Assembly (NCBI RefSeq): GCF_042453785.1
Contig: NC_091674.1
Span: 27,911,501-27,975,500 of the forward strand
Reading direction: 5' to 3'
Source of the DNA: Malus domestica
Lineage: Eukaryota > Streptophyta > Magnoliopsida > Rosales > Rosaceae
DNA length: 64,000 bases
Numbering within the stretch: the stretch's first letter is position 1; every line of letters begins with the position of its first letter. This document shows, piece by piece, positions 22,080 through 32,396 of this stretch. The notes beneath the pieces are model-generated. The model had not been told where the DNA came from, made no database searches, and saw only the letters and a program-made list of their open reading frames with translations. A program made the position numbers and the translations under genes.

Positions 22080-22436
22080 GAGGTGGTTTGGAAGTGAGGT
22101 GCTTAAAAAAAAAACACCCATGAAAAAAAACTGTGAGGGTTTTAGGCGTTTAGTAAACTGAAAAAAAATGGCTTATTTTGGAAGCTGCTGTGAGAATAAG
22201 CTGAAATCAAAGGAAAAAGCTGAAGCTGCTATTTGCAGCTTTGGAAAACTGGCTTTTTTTCAAAGCACACGGAGCTACAGTGCTCCTTTAATGAAAAGAC
22301 TCACTATCAGACTGCTTTTTTTTTTTCCAAAAGCACTTTTACAAAAAAGTTTACCAAATACTCTGCTAATTTATTTCACAGCCGCTTATTCTCACGGCAG
22401 TTTTTTTTTCAAAGCACAGCAATACCAAACCAGCCC
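22080..22436. mobile_element. PIF/Harbinger (Tourist-like) MITE
   Basis: The TTA target duplication lies at 22077-22079 and 22437-22439. Ends are GAGGTGGTTTGG and CCAAACCAGCCC, with further inverted similarity inward (GCTGTGAGAATAAGC and GCTTATTCTCACGGC). Copy 1 has the empty site near 8862. No transposase. Confidence 0.75.
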
Positions 22437-22461
22437 TTAGGGAACGAAAGTGCAATCACAG

Positions 22462-23025
22462 GGCTCTAAATTTAAAAAAGCTCCAATCATTTAATATTTA
22501 TATGTAAATGTAATAATGCTATATATTACAAAAATGTTGCTTGTATTAGCACTTAAAATGTCATTGTGCATTTTCATAAGTGTAAACTCATTTTTTTAAA
22601 TGTAAAAATTTGGAGTGCTAATAACAACACCCTAAAAATAAATTTTTTTCTTTAATTTTATTTTATAATAATGTTATATATTTAAGTGAAACTTTAAAGT
22701 TGGAGTTTTTGAAGCTTTTTTTATCTTGTTTGTTTGTTTAAAATTGAACTGCTTTTGATTATTTAGTAAAGGTTATTGTAGCTCTTTTTACTTATTATTT
22801 AATGACATTTATAAACTTATAATCAATGAGTCATAAAATTTGTTTTGATTTAAGTTATTGCTTTCTAACATCAATCATTGTCCTATTTTGTTTGGAAAAC
22901 TATCTAATTAAAGATGGACCTTTTATAAATTTCGTACATGGCCCCGAGACAGCTCTGGCGAGGCATAGGCACTAGGCAAAGGTCAGACGCTCCGATTAGA
23001 GCTTAGGAGTTTAGATTATCGATGA
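22462..23025. other. Unidentified 560-bp insertion specific to copy 2
   Basis: Copy 1 reads straight through here (GCAATCACAAGCATCTATTC near 8872). The inserted DNA is AT-rich. Its right part (GGCATAGGCACTAGGCAAAGGTCAGACG) resembles termini of elements with AGGCGCTAGTCGG-type ends. I cannot assign a family. Confidence 0.45.
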
Positions 23026-23212
23026 AGCCTCTATTCAATCAATTGTAGTAGCTTATTTATATGTTTTTATTATTATATAATAAATTTAATTAAAATAAAA
23101 AACGTCTAGGCTCTTGTCTGCTGCCCGACTAGCGCTAGTGATTTTTAGAACCTTGGCTTATTCTTACTAAAAAGATTTGTGTCTCGACCTCGCTTTCCCA
23201 TACTAAAAAGAT

Positions 23213-23360
23213 GGGATGTGATATCCACACACCTCTTTTTACTTCTCTCACATCCTTTTAATTTTCGGTCGTTGGATGGGATGAATTGAAGAAGATCAAA
23301 TGACAGAAATTAATAAGGAGTGTGGGAGAAGTAAAAAGGGATGTGTGGATAGCACACCCC
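23213..23360. mobile_element. hAT-type MITE, upstream of PRE copy 2
   Basis: 148 bp with inverted ends (GGGATGTGATATCCACACA and its partner in GGATAGCACACCCC). The perfect 8-bp target duplication AAAAAGAT lies at 23205-23212 and 23361-23368. Copy 1 has a single AAAAAGATT at the matching place. It sits about 150-300 bp before the PRE start codon. Confidence 0.85.
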
Positions 23361-23508
23361 AAAAAGATTTGTGTCTCCACCTTGCATTCCCACTCTCTTT
23401 TTAAGCAGCTTTAGCCTCGTACTTAAAACTTCCCCCCAACCATTTGATAGTCTAAAGAAGGTAAAAGCTATAAGCAGAAAATAAGCAAAAGTGCTTCTTC
23501 AACCAGCC

Positions 23509-23914
23509 ATGTCAAGTAGAAGACCATCATCATCATCATCATCATCAAGAATGTCTAAACCCTCAGATGATGAGATTAAGGAGCTCATCTCAAAATTACA
23601 ACCTCTTCTTCCTCAGCTTCATCATACGCGTAATGCTCCGGTACACGCTTAGGGAGATAGTCATGCATGCATTTGTAACTAAAGCAAACTATTGTGAGTT
23701 TTCTATATTTAGGGTTTTTATCACAAATGGAATTTTGATGGTTTCAAATTTTACGCAGGTATCGGCATCGAGCATTTTGGAAGAAACTTGCAGTTACATA
23801 AGGAGGCTGCATAGGGAGGTGGAAGATCTGAGCCAAAGAATATCTCGACTCCTGGATTCTGCAGACATCTCTGATGTTGATGAAGAGCTTATTAGAAGAC
23901 TTTTGCAGCATTAA
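23509..23914 (+). CDS. PRE/ILI-type atypical HLH protein, copy 2
   Basis: Exons 23509-23640 and 23759-23914 with a 118-bp GT-AG intron give 95 aa. The serine run near the N-terminus is longer (seven TCA codons) than in copy 1. The HLH is intact and nearly identical, with K/R, Q/R and G/D changes in or just after helix 2 and T/M and S/P changes near the start. As in copy 1, no basic region is present. Both copies look functional. Their upstream regions differ: this one has the truncated EB1 promoter 1.5 kb upstream, a Tourist MITE and a hAT MITE within the flank. Confidence 0.88.
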
Positions 23915-24001
23915 TAATCTCTCTCTCTCTCTCTCTCTCTCCGGGCTAGCAATTTTAATTACATGAGTTAAGTTTTGGTTGGACTATCCAACCAGTGAGA
24001 G

Positions 24002-24046
<45 letters not shown>

Positions 24047-24105
24047 GTGTATATATGTTTGTAATCTTCAGTGTACCTTCTGATATCTTATGTGTTGTTT
24101 AAATG

Positions 24106-24337
24106 GGAATTGGATCCTCGCCGGATCTAATGGCTGGGGATCCTAAGGATCAACCCACGTGGGCCGTTGATCAAAAATCGTGCGGCCACAATTTTTTTCT
24201 TTTTTATATTTTTCACGTAAAACGAGACTGTTTTACTTTTAAATCATTTAATTGTGACCGCACGATTTTTGATCAACGGCCCACGTGGGTTGATCCTTAG
24301 GATCCCCAGCCATTAGATCCGGCGAGGATCCAATTCC
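24106..24337. mobile_element. MULE-type MITE, near-perfect hairpin
   Basis: 232 bp, with about 90-bp arms that are almost perfectly complementary (GGAATTGGATCCTCGCCGGA at the tip). The 9-bp target duplication GTTTAAATG is at 24097-24105 and 24338-24346, as expected of Mutator-like elements. Copy 1 has the empty site near 9812. The 65-codon frame across it is not a gene. Confidence 0.88.
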
Positions 24338-24457
24338 GTTTAAATGGTATCTAGTCATTGATCTAGCTCGGAACTAAATATTAAAATAATTTTCGGTCCC
24401 ACGTATATCGTGATTTGCTGCAATATACTTACCAGAAGCAATGTCTTGGATTTACAA

Positions 24458-24973
24458 TGTTTTTACCATACTTGACCAATCTTGAAAATAATGAGTATCG
24501 GTCAACGTTATACAGTTAAGGATCCAGAAGAGTTTCCCTTCAATTAGGAGGCCAATCACAGCGCGACACGTGTGGACATCAAAAGCTAATCATAGCACGA
24601 TACGTGTCAACATCAGAAGCCAATCATAACACGACACGTGTCAATGTCAGAATGAAACTAGAAACTCTCTTCTATAAATAGAGATCATTCTTTCACAATA
24701 TTTCCTAATGTCATTTGTACTAAATCATTCACTAGTACTCACAAAAGGAGAGCTTGAACCTATGTACTTGTGTAAACCCTTCACAATTAATAAGAACTCC
24801 TCTACTTCGTGGATGTAGCCAATCTGGGCGAACCACGTACATCTTGTGTTTGCTTCCCTGTCTCTATCCATTTACATACTTATCCACACTAGTGACCAGA
24901 GCAATCTAGCAAAGGTCACAAACTTAACATTTTCTTGTTGTACCAAAGTCCTCACTGATTTTGTGCATCAACA
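24458..24973 (+). mobile_element. Solo LTR (same family as 4145-4661)
   Basis: 516 bp, starting TGTTTTTACC and ending CATCAACA. The perfect 5-bp target duplication TACAA lies at 24453-24457 and 24974-24978. A TATA box lies at 24673-24680 and two intact CACGTG motifs at 24567 and 24635. Copy 1 has the empty site (GATTTACAATATTTAG near 9921). It arose by LTR-LTR recombination after an insertion that postdates the duplication. Confidence 0.92.
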
Positions 24974-25535
24974 TACAATATATAGTATCATAAATTAATC
25001 ATTCAATGATTACGAGTGAAAACAAGAAAATGAAAGCAATCACCATGCTGTTGTCGGCTAAAATGGATCTGAACCTGTTTCAATCAGGGGAGTATAAAGT
25101 TGAAATGGTGAAGTCTGGTTATTACTGTTAGATAACTCCATAATTTGGTTCAAATGTTAAAAATTTTAAAATTAAAATACAGTTGAAACATTAAACCGGT
25201 AATAAGCTGTATATAAACTAAAATTTTAGTATTCCTTCATTGACGTCAAAGTCTTCTTGAGTTTTACATATATTTTTTCCATCGTTAATCGTCAACTTAG
25301 AATCCCGCTTCCACCCAAAAATCTTGGTATTTTGTTTTTTAGAATAACAAACTTAAGTCATCACAAAGAGTGAATAGGAATAGAAACCCTTTTTTGGGAA
25401 GATAGTAATTTATTGAAACCAGCAAAGAGAAATACAAGTAGGAGTCACACTACGACTCCCAATCCCGCAACGGGGAGGAACCTTATTAATGGCTTAAGAT
25501 TATTAACCACATATATTAGAATTAATTCCAAAAGG

Positions 25536-25704
25536 TTTTTTTTTTTTTTTTTGAGTACATTGATATTTTTACACTAGAAGAAGAGAGAGTTTGGCTAACC
25601 CACGCAATGGGCGCAGTTTAATTTGTTATCGAATTCGTCATCCACGAGATTCGAACCTAAGACCTCTCACTTATAAATGAAGAGGAATATCATCAAATCG
25701 TTGG
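25536..25704 (-). mobile_element. SINE, copy 2
   Basis: Orthologue of 12400-12556. On minus: GATATTCCTCTTCATTTATAAG, then AGGTCTTAGGTTCGAATCTC (box-B-like), ending in a 17-base A tail. This is the clearest member of the family in the window. Confidence 0.7.
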
Positions 25705-25907
25705 ATGTAAATATTAACATTTTGTTCATACATACATTCAAATTTCACAACTGAGCAAGTGCAAATATATCAATAAATGAAAAACACAAATCATACAACA
25801 TAAAAATTTCATTTATAATTGAAGAAGAAAAATCAAATGTAAAACACTTAACACCTCTCATTTTTTTTTGTTTATACAATTAATTTAAAGAATTGTTATT
25901 AGCACTA

Positions 25908-26075
25908 TAAAATTGGGAACTTTAACGAAAAGCTTCCCGTACTGTTCACTTTAACGAAAAACCACATTTTTACACTAAAAAGTCAATCCTGATACTATTT
26001 ACTTTACCCTTTATTTTATCCTTATCGTTAAAACTCAAAGTTTTCAAGTATTTTTCATTAGTTTTCTTTATAAAA
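25908..26075 (+). mobile_element. MITE, CGTTAAAA family
   Basis: GGAACTTTAACGAAAAGCTT...CACATTTTTACACTAAAAAG...TCGTTAAAACTCAAAG. Same family as 21375-21540 and 60640-60790. Copy 1 lacks it at the matching place (about 12765), so it is private to copy 2. Confidence 0.55.
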
Positions 26076-26145
26076 TTCTCATTTTGAACTCCAAAAATTT
26101 TATAATTAGAAAAAATAAGATTTTTGAAATTCTGATAACAGTTTT

Positions 26146-26707
26146 TTAATTTAAAAAATTAGTGGAGGGGAATATATTGAACTTGTCTAGAATTCCCTTA
26201 AAGTTGGCGGCAATTGCCAAGCTGTTGCTGCTGTACTCCATTGACTTCTTCATCTCGCTCTTCACCGCATCCACAGCCGTCGATCCCATCTCCTCCAAAC
26301 CATCCAGGCACGTCTCCTGATCCGTCACCGCGCTGCTTATCCACGTCTGTATGTCGTTGACTTTATCTCAGGTCAACGCCTTCTCTCCCGGGCCCACCCT
26401 CATCGCGGACGCCGAGTCGTTGACCCGGTTCTTCCCCCAGCTGAGAAACGCAGTCCTGGGTTGCCGCATCGGAGTTCACGGTCATCAACAGCGCCGAGAG
26501 GCGGGTGAGCTCTGGGTCGGGATTTGGAGAGCGGTTGGGGGCGGATATGGAGGTGAAGCACGAGGCGGGGTACCGAGTTACGTTGCAGACGGTTTTGATG
26601 GTAGACTTGGCCTAGTTGGAGAGAGATTGGGGTTGGGACTCGGCGGGTGACTGGGTAGTGGAGTGGTGGATGACGGCTGCGATTGCGAGGGTAATCACTA
26701 GTGTTAT
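26146..26707 (-). pseudogene. Pectinesterase pro-region (PMEI-like), copy 2
   Basis: Same domain as at 12918-13415, with the shared premature TAG near 26612. It also has a deletion of about 40 bp that removes the AELTRLSALL-type helix, a 5-bp deletion that shifts the frame after QLGE, and a GGG-to-TGA stop inside KALTGDKVND. The C-terminal end extends beyond that of copy 1 (SEMKKSMEYSSNSLAIAANF, then ILDKFNI), so copy 1 lost its end separately. No PE catalytic domain follows. Confidence 0.8.
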
Positions 26708-27086
26708 TCAATCTTCATCCTCTTCGTCTGCGTCTCCGCCAGCAGCCTTCTTAGCAGCCGCCTTCGTGTTCCTTCGCTTCACTCTGCCAGGGCGTCCGCC
26801 GCCTAACGAGCTTGTAAGCGAGAAATCGATGTGCTTCTCGGAGTCACATCTCACCAGGAATGAGGGAATGTTCACCACTTGCCTCCCAACTCTGTCCACA
26901 ATAAAAGAACAAGGCATAGTGAGGATGAATGTTCACCTTGCAGCTCAAGCAACCGAAATAATGGTTGGTGTTTTATAATATGTAAACAATGTGATCCATT
27001 CAAACATCAAAGCATCTTCTCTACTAGCAGAAATCGAAATAAAACATGAAGTACAACAGATATCGAATCATCAAAATGATAGACTT

Positions 27087-30000
27087 TGTTAAAAGTACAG
27101 CACTAGTCCAAAGACAATGGATCCAGCCCATGCACATGCTATAAAATTCTAGCAAAGTTCAAGTTGGTGGAAGAGTTTAGAAGAATGGTGAGGATTCCAC
27201 CAACATGCAAGATTAGTGTAGATAATTCTAGCTTAGGAAGGTAGTGGAATTATATAGATATCTCTAGCATGGTGTTTCCATGCTTCTCCAAGGTTCCAAC
27301 CATGCCTATAAAAGGAGAAGGCATCCACACCATTTGTATCAACCAATCAAGAAAGAAGTAAGAATCAAGAAGAGAGTAAGCAAGCAAGAAGGCAACCAAG
27401 TGAGAGTGAGAAGAGTAGTCTTGTGAGGAGCGTGAGTGGTCTAGAGTGTGTCTCTAGAAAAAGTGAGTGTCATAGCTTTTAAAGTGTGTCTTTGAGAGTT
27501 TTGAGTGTTGTAATATTTTGTGTGTGTAATATAAGTAATTTGTTTACTTATGTTGTCTCTCCAACACTTGTGTTAGAGTTGTGTACTCTAATTTTTCCTC
27601 AACAATTGGTATTAGAGCGGTACAATCAGGGGACCATCTCTAGTGAAGCTTCCCAGAATCGTGAGAAGTTTAGTACTTCGCAAGATTGTTGACTAGTCTT
27701 GTTCTGCTTATCGAAGTTCTGTCGACACGATGGGAGATCTTCAAGTTGTTGGAGGAATCAAGAAGCTTAATAACAAAAATTACAACACATGGGCGACGTG
27801 CGTTGAGTCTTACCTACAAGGCCAAGATCTTTGGGATATTGTCGGCAGTAATGAAGTTACGTAGCCGGAAGAAGACACCAGCGGCACTTTGCGAAAGTGG
27901 AAGATCAAGGCAGGTAAGGCCATATTTGCCTTAAAAACTACAGTTGATGATGACATGTTGTAGCATATATGGAAGTCTAAGACACCGAAAGAAATGTGGG
28001 ACACCTTCACCACACTCTTTTCAAAGAAGAACGATACATGACTGCAGCTTCTCGAGAATAAGCTATTATCAGTGGTCCAAAGGGACATGACGATTGCCCA
28101 GTATTTCCATCAGGTAAAGTCTATTTGCCGTGAAATTTCTAAGTTAGATCCTAGTGTTGCCATTGTAGAATCCAGGATAAAAAGAATAATTATCCATGGA
28201 TTGAGACCCAAATATTAAGGCTTCGTTGCCGCTGTACAAGGATGGCCGACCTAACCATCACTTGTTGAATTTGAGAATTTGCTTGTCGATTAAGAAGCTT
28301 TGGCAAAGAAAATGAGAGGGGTCTCGTTAAAAGGTGCGGAGGAAGTGCTCTACATCGAAAGTAAATGCAGCTTTAAGCAACGTGTTGGTGGAGAATCTAA
28401 AACAAATGGTGACAAGGTGAAAAGTCATCACGGATGAGGGAGTTCTCGGCCAGGGGAAGCTCTGAAGTATCAAGGCAATCATGGTCAATCTTAGAACAAT
28501 AAAAGGTTTGAGGGAAAATGTTACAATTATGGAAAGAATGGCCACATGGCGAAGGATTGTTGGTTCAAAAAGTCCGCATAGAGTAATGTCGCCAACTCAA
28601 AGGAGAAAATTGAAGATGATTGGGACGTCGTTGCGTCTCTAGCCCTAGAGGAAGAATGGGACACTGAAGCATCCGTTGTTATGGAGTTGCAAGAGTCAGC
28701 TCTTACAACAGCAAGTTTGGATTTGATTGACTAACAGAATGATTGGATCGTGGATTCAGGCTGCTCAAACCATATGATATGTGATAAGAAAAAGTTACAA
28801 AGTCTGACTAAGTACAAATGAGGCCGCTTAGTGGTGACGGCTAACGACTCGAGGCTACCGATTACTCACATCAGTAAGACAGTAATTGAGCCTCGATACA
28901 ACACTAACCATGTGCTGCTTCAAGATGTCTACCATGTTCCAGGTATGAAGAAAAATCTGTTTTCAGTGTCGCAACTAACGTCATTAGGAAATTATGTCTT
29001 GTTTGGTCCACGAGATGTGAAGGTGTATCGACACCTCAAGATCTTAAGGATGCCAACAATGGAGGGACGGTGACTGCAATCAGTCTATGTAATATCAGCA
29101 GAAACTACATACGTAGACAAGATAAGGAAGAATAAGACAACAAATTTATGGCACATGACATTGGGTCACATTAGCTATCACAAGTTAAATGTGATGATGA
29201 AGAAGTCAATGCTTAAGGGGCTACCTCAGCTTGATGTGAGAACATACATGGTTTGTGCAGGATGCTAGTATGGTAAAGCACATCAACTGCCATACGAAAA
29301 GTCGAAGTTTAAAGTAAAAGAACTGTTGGAGTTGGTTCATTCTAATGTGTTCGGGCTTGTCAAGCAACCATCGATAAATGGGATGCGGTACATGGTGACA
29401 TTCATTGATGACTTATCCAGGTATGTATGGATTTTCTTATGAAAGAAAAATCTGAACATTTTCAAAATTTAAAGAGTTTAAGGAAACAGTTGAATGAGAA
29501 GTGGGAAAGAAGACCCGTTGTATACGCACGGATAATGGAAGAAAATATACCTTGAATGAGTTTTCCCAGTATCTATGAGAATGTAGAATACGTCACCAGT
29601 TCACATATGTCAACATGCCGCAACAGAATAACGTAGCGGAAAGAAAGAACTTGCATCTTATAGAAATATGTCGAAGTATGCTCCATACCAAGAATGTACC
29701 AGGAAGTTTTTGGGTCGAATCTATGAGAATTGTAGCTCATGTGATCAACAGGCTTCCTCAACCAAGGTTAGAATTTGTCTCACTTTGAGAAACTATGGGA
29801 TATAAAACCTACAGTTAGTTACTTTCGAGTATTTGGCTGTGTGTGCTACGTATTTGTTCCAAGTCATTTACGTAGCAAGTTTGACAAGAAGGTAATCAGA
29901 TGTATCTTTGTGGGATACGACCACCAAAGAAAATGGTGGAAATGTTTTGATCTTAAGAATTGAAGGTGTTACACATCACGAGATGTGGTATTTGATGAAG

Positions 30001-31036
30001 CATCTTCTTGGTGGTCTTCAGAAAATGAGGTGTTGCCCGGTTTAAGAGAAATTAAAGATAAGTTGCAGCAAAAGATGGAGGAGCAAACTGTTTGAATCTA
30101 GTTGAGACTAGGTGAGTCTAAGGATTCACTTGATGGTAATGATGTTGAGCATGCAGTATCTCAAAACCCTTGGCAAGCTAGCGTATGTTAACAACCAAAA
30201 GAAGATAGACCTAGTGAAGTGAAAGTATCAACTCCACAATCACAACTAAGGAGGTCAACAAGAATCCGGAAGCTAAATCCTAAATACGCCAATGGAGCCA
30301 TAGAAGAAGAAGCAATTGAACCTAAGTGGCTCAAAGTTGGGAGAAGAGGTCACTGCAGTGGAGCTAAATCAGGCTTGGAATCTAGTGCCAAAGTGAAGAG
30401 ATGTGAAACCCATATCATGCAAATGGGTGTGCAAGAAAAAGTTCCATCATCAACTCAGCATGGAGAAAAGAATGAGCTGGTGTTGAGGGGGAGTGTTAAA
30501 AGTACAACACCAGCCCAAAGAGCCCAAAGACAATGGATCCAACCCATGCACAAAGAAAGATCCATGCACATGTTAGAGAATTCTAGCAAAGTTCAAGTTG
30601 GTGGAAGAGTTTAGAAGAATGGTGAGGATTCCACCAACATGCAAGATTAGTGTAGATAATTCTAGCTTAGGAATGTACTGAAATTATCTAGATATCTCTA
30701 GCATGATGTTTCCATGCTTCTCCAAGGTTTCATCCATGCCTATAAAAGGAAAAGGCATCCACACCATTTGTATCAACCAATCAAGAAAGAAGTAAGAATC
30801 AAGAAAAGAGTAAGCAAGCAAGTAGGCAACCAAATGAGAGTGAGAAGAGTAGTCTTGTGAGGAGTGTGAGTGGTATAGTGTGTCTCTAGAAAGAGTGAGT
30901 GTCATAGCTTCTAAAGTGTGTCTTTGAAAGTTTTGAGTGTTGTAATATTTTGTGTGTGTAATACAAGTAATTTGTTTACTTGTGTTGTCTCTCTAACACT
31001 TGTGTTAGAGTTGTGTACTCTAATTTTTCCTCAACA
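27087..31036 (+). mobile_element. Ty1/copia element with RT/RNase H deleted
   Basis: LTRs are 27087-27604 and 30494-31036, TGTTAAAAGTAC...CCTCAACA. The 5-bp target duplication GACTT is at 27082-27086 and 31037-31041. The primer site TGGTATTAGAGC starts at 27607 and the purine tract (TTGAGGGGGAG) ends at 30493. The LTRs differ by a few substitutions and two short indels. Copy 1 has the empty site near 13790. The interior is only about 2.9 kb because the polyprotein stops at the start of RT. Confidence 0.92.
27730..30480 (+). pseudogene. Copia gag-protease-integrase with many stops
   Basis: It starts MGDLQVVGGIKKLNNKNYNT (gag), with a zinc knuckle CYNYGKNGHMAKDC near 28520, protease DWIVDSGCSNHM near 28742, a pre-integrase HMTLGHISYHKL, and integrase core [14 protein letters not shown] near 29400. 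It ends just after the first RT residues (KPISCKWVCKK, about 30410-30440), where a deletion joins the 3' flank. There are more than twenty in-frame stops or frameshifts. Many stops stand where CAG, CAA or CGA is expected, i.e. C-to-T changes. Confidence 0.88.
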
Positions 31037-31987
31037 GACTTTTCTGTTCAACTCTATAACATAATTAGCTCCAAGTTTTTCCTTTCTCCGAAAAATCAAC
31101 AATCCGGCACGACAAATTGTTGGTATAATAACAAACCATTTATCAAGTAATTCCATTTGTTTCTAGATCAAACATGAAGTACGAGCAAATAGAACACCTT
31201 TCAGTAGAATTAATACCATCACATGAAATGTAAATCAATAAATGTGATACACCAAAATATCCGCATTTTCCCGGACATTACGCATTGAGATTGACCATAT
31301 AATCACATTGCATAAGTGATTTTAGATCAATAGCACTAAATCAAATAAAAACACAATAAGAAATAAGTTTACATGATATGCCTCAGCCTGATGAGCACAC
31401 GAGCATGATGGATGGACTTTGCCATACCAGTCTTGAACATAATCGTCTACAGGCGGCGTTCAAGGAAGTTCTCGACATTCAAAGCCAAGACATAATCGAG
31501 CTTGTTCTACCCCTCGTCCAAAAGCTTATAACGGTTCATCCTCCTGAGGAGAGCCTCACCCTTAATAATCCGACGAGGGTTCTTCTCATCAAGGGTCAGA
31601 AGCTCATTGGCATTGTTTCGGATACGGCTTTGAGATGCTGAAACCCTCCACAACTCTCTTGGACCGAAGCCCGAACTCACCCACGAGCTTCAGCTCAGCA
31701 TCCAACCGTTCCTTCTTGTAGGGGCGGCGGGGCTTCTTAAGCGTCTTGCCATTTAAAATTTTCACCATTCAGTAAACGTTTTCATAGTTTACCATTACAA
31801 ATTCAGAACCCAACACTAACCACCTGAAATGTACCTTTAAATTCCGTTATAAAAATAAAAAAAATTGTCATCGAACAATGTAAATTTAGAGACTTTGAAA
31901 TGTAAATAGTTTAACCCTGAAAATGTAAATCCCACGTTAGGAACAACAATAGTTTCTCAATGATCTTGATATAATAAGTATCAGAGA

Positions 31988-31989
<2 letters not shown>

Positions 31990-32068
<79 letters not shown>

Positions 32069-32072
32069 GGGG
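31990..32072. repeat. (TA)n(TG)n microsatellite
   Basis: About 12 TA units, then about 25 TG units and a G run. Orthologue of 14737-14836 with different unit composition. Confidence 0.92.
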
Positions 32073-32396
32073 ATTAAACATCAGAGAAAGCGAGAGGGAT
32101 TACAGTCGTCCTTGTGCTTCGTTGGAAATAAAAACTAATTTTCTAAGCTCTGTCTATAAAGAAAGAGAAGCTCAAAAACCTTAGTGAAGTTGGCAAACTG
32201 AGAAATCCATTCCAGGGCCAAGAGACCAAAGCAAACACCGAAAGCCTACACAAAAACAAACACATACAAACCATTAACACAGTGCAGAAGGGTACAACAA
32301 GGAGGACGCTGCAGCAAAGCGAAGACGTCGCCCTCTACACTGCCAAAAGGTGAAACTAATGAGGACATGGTAATCCATCATTGTTCAAGACAAAAA

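Larger units (their letters stand above)
26708..31752 (-). pseudogene. RPS9 (uS4) pseudogene, copy 2, intron split by copia
   Basis: Exon 26708-26891 ([15 protein letters not shown] to DADEEDED) and exon 31373-31752 (through [10 protein letters not shown]). The 2-bp deletion at KR/ELW is shared with copy 1. In addition the acceptor before the upstream exon is AA instead of AG (31753-31754), the donor-side codon is changed (CATATCAT instead of CATATCAG), and a 3.95-kb copia element fills the intron. Clearly non-functional. Confidence 0.85.

Noticed and set aside
24103-24300. 65-aa frame across the MULE MITE
   Set aside because: It lies inside the inverted-repeat element and has no independent support.
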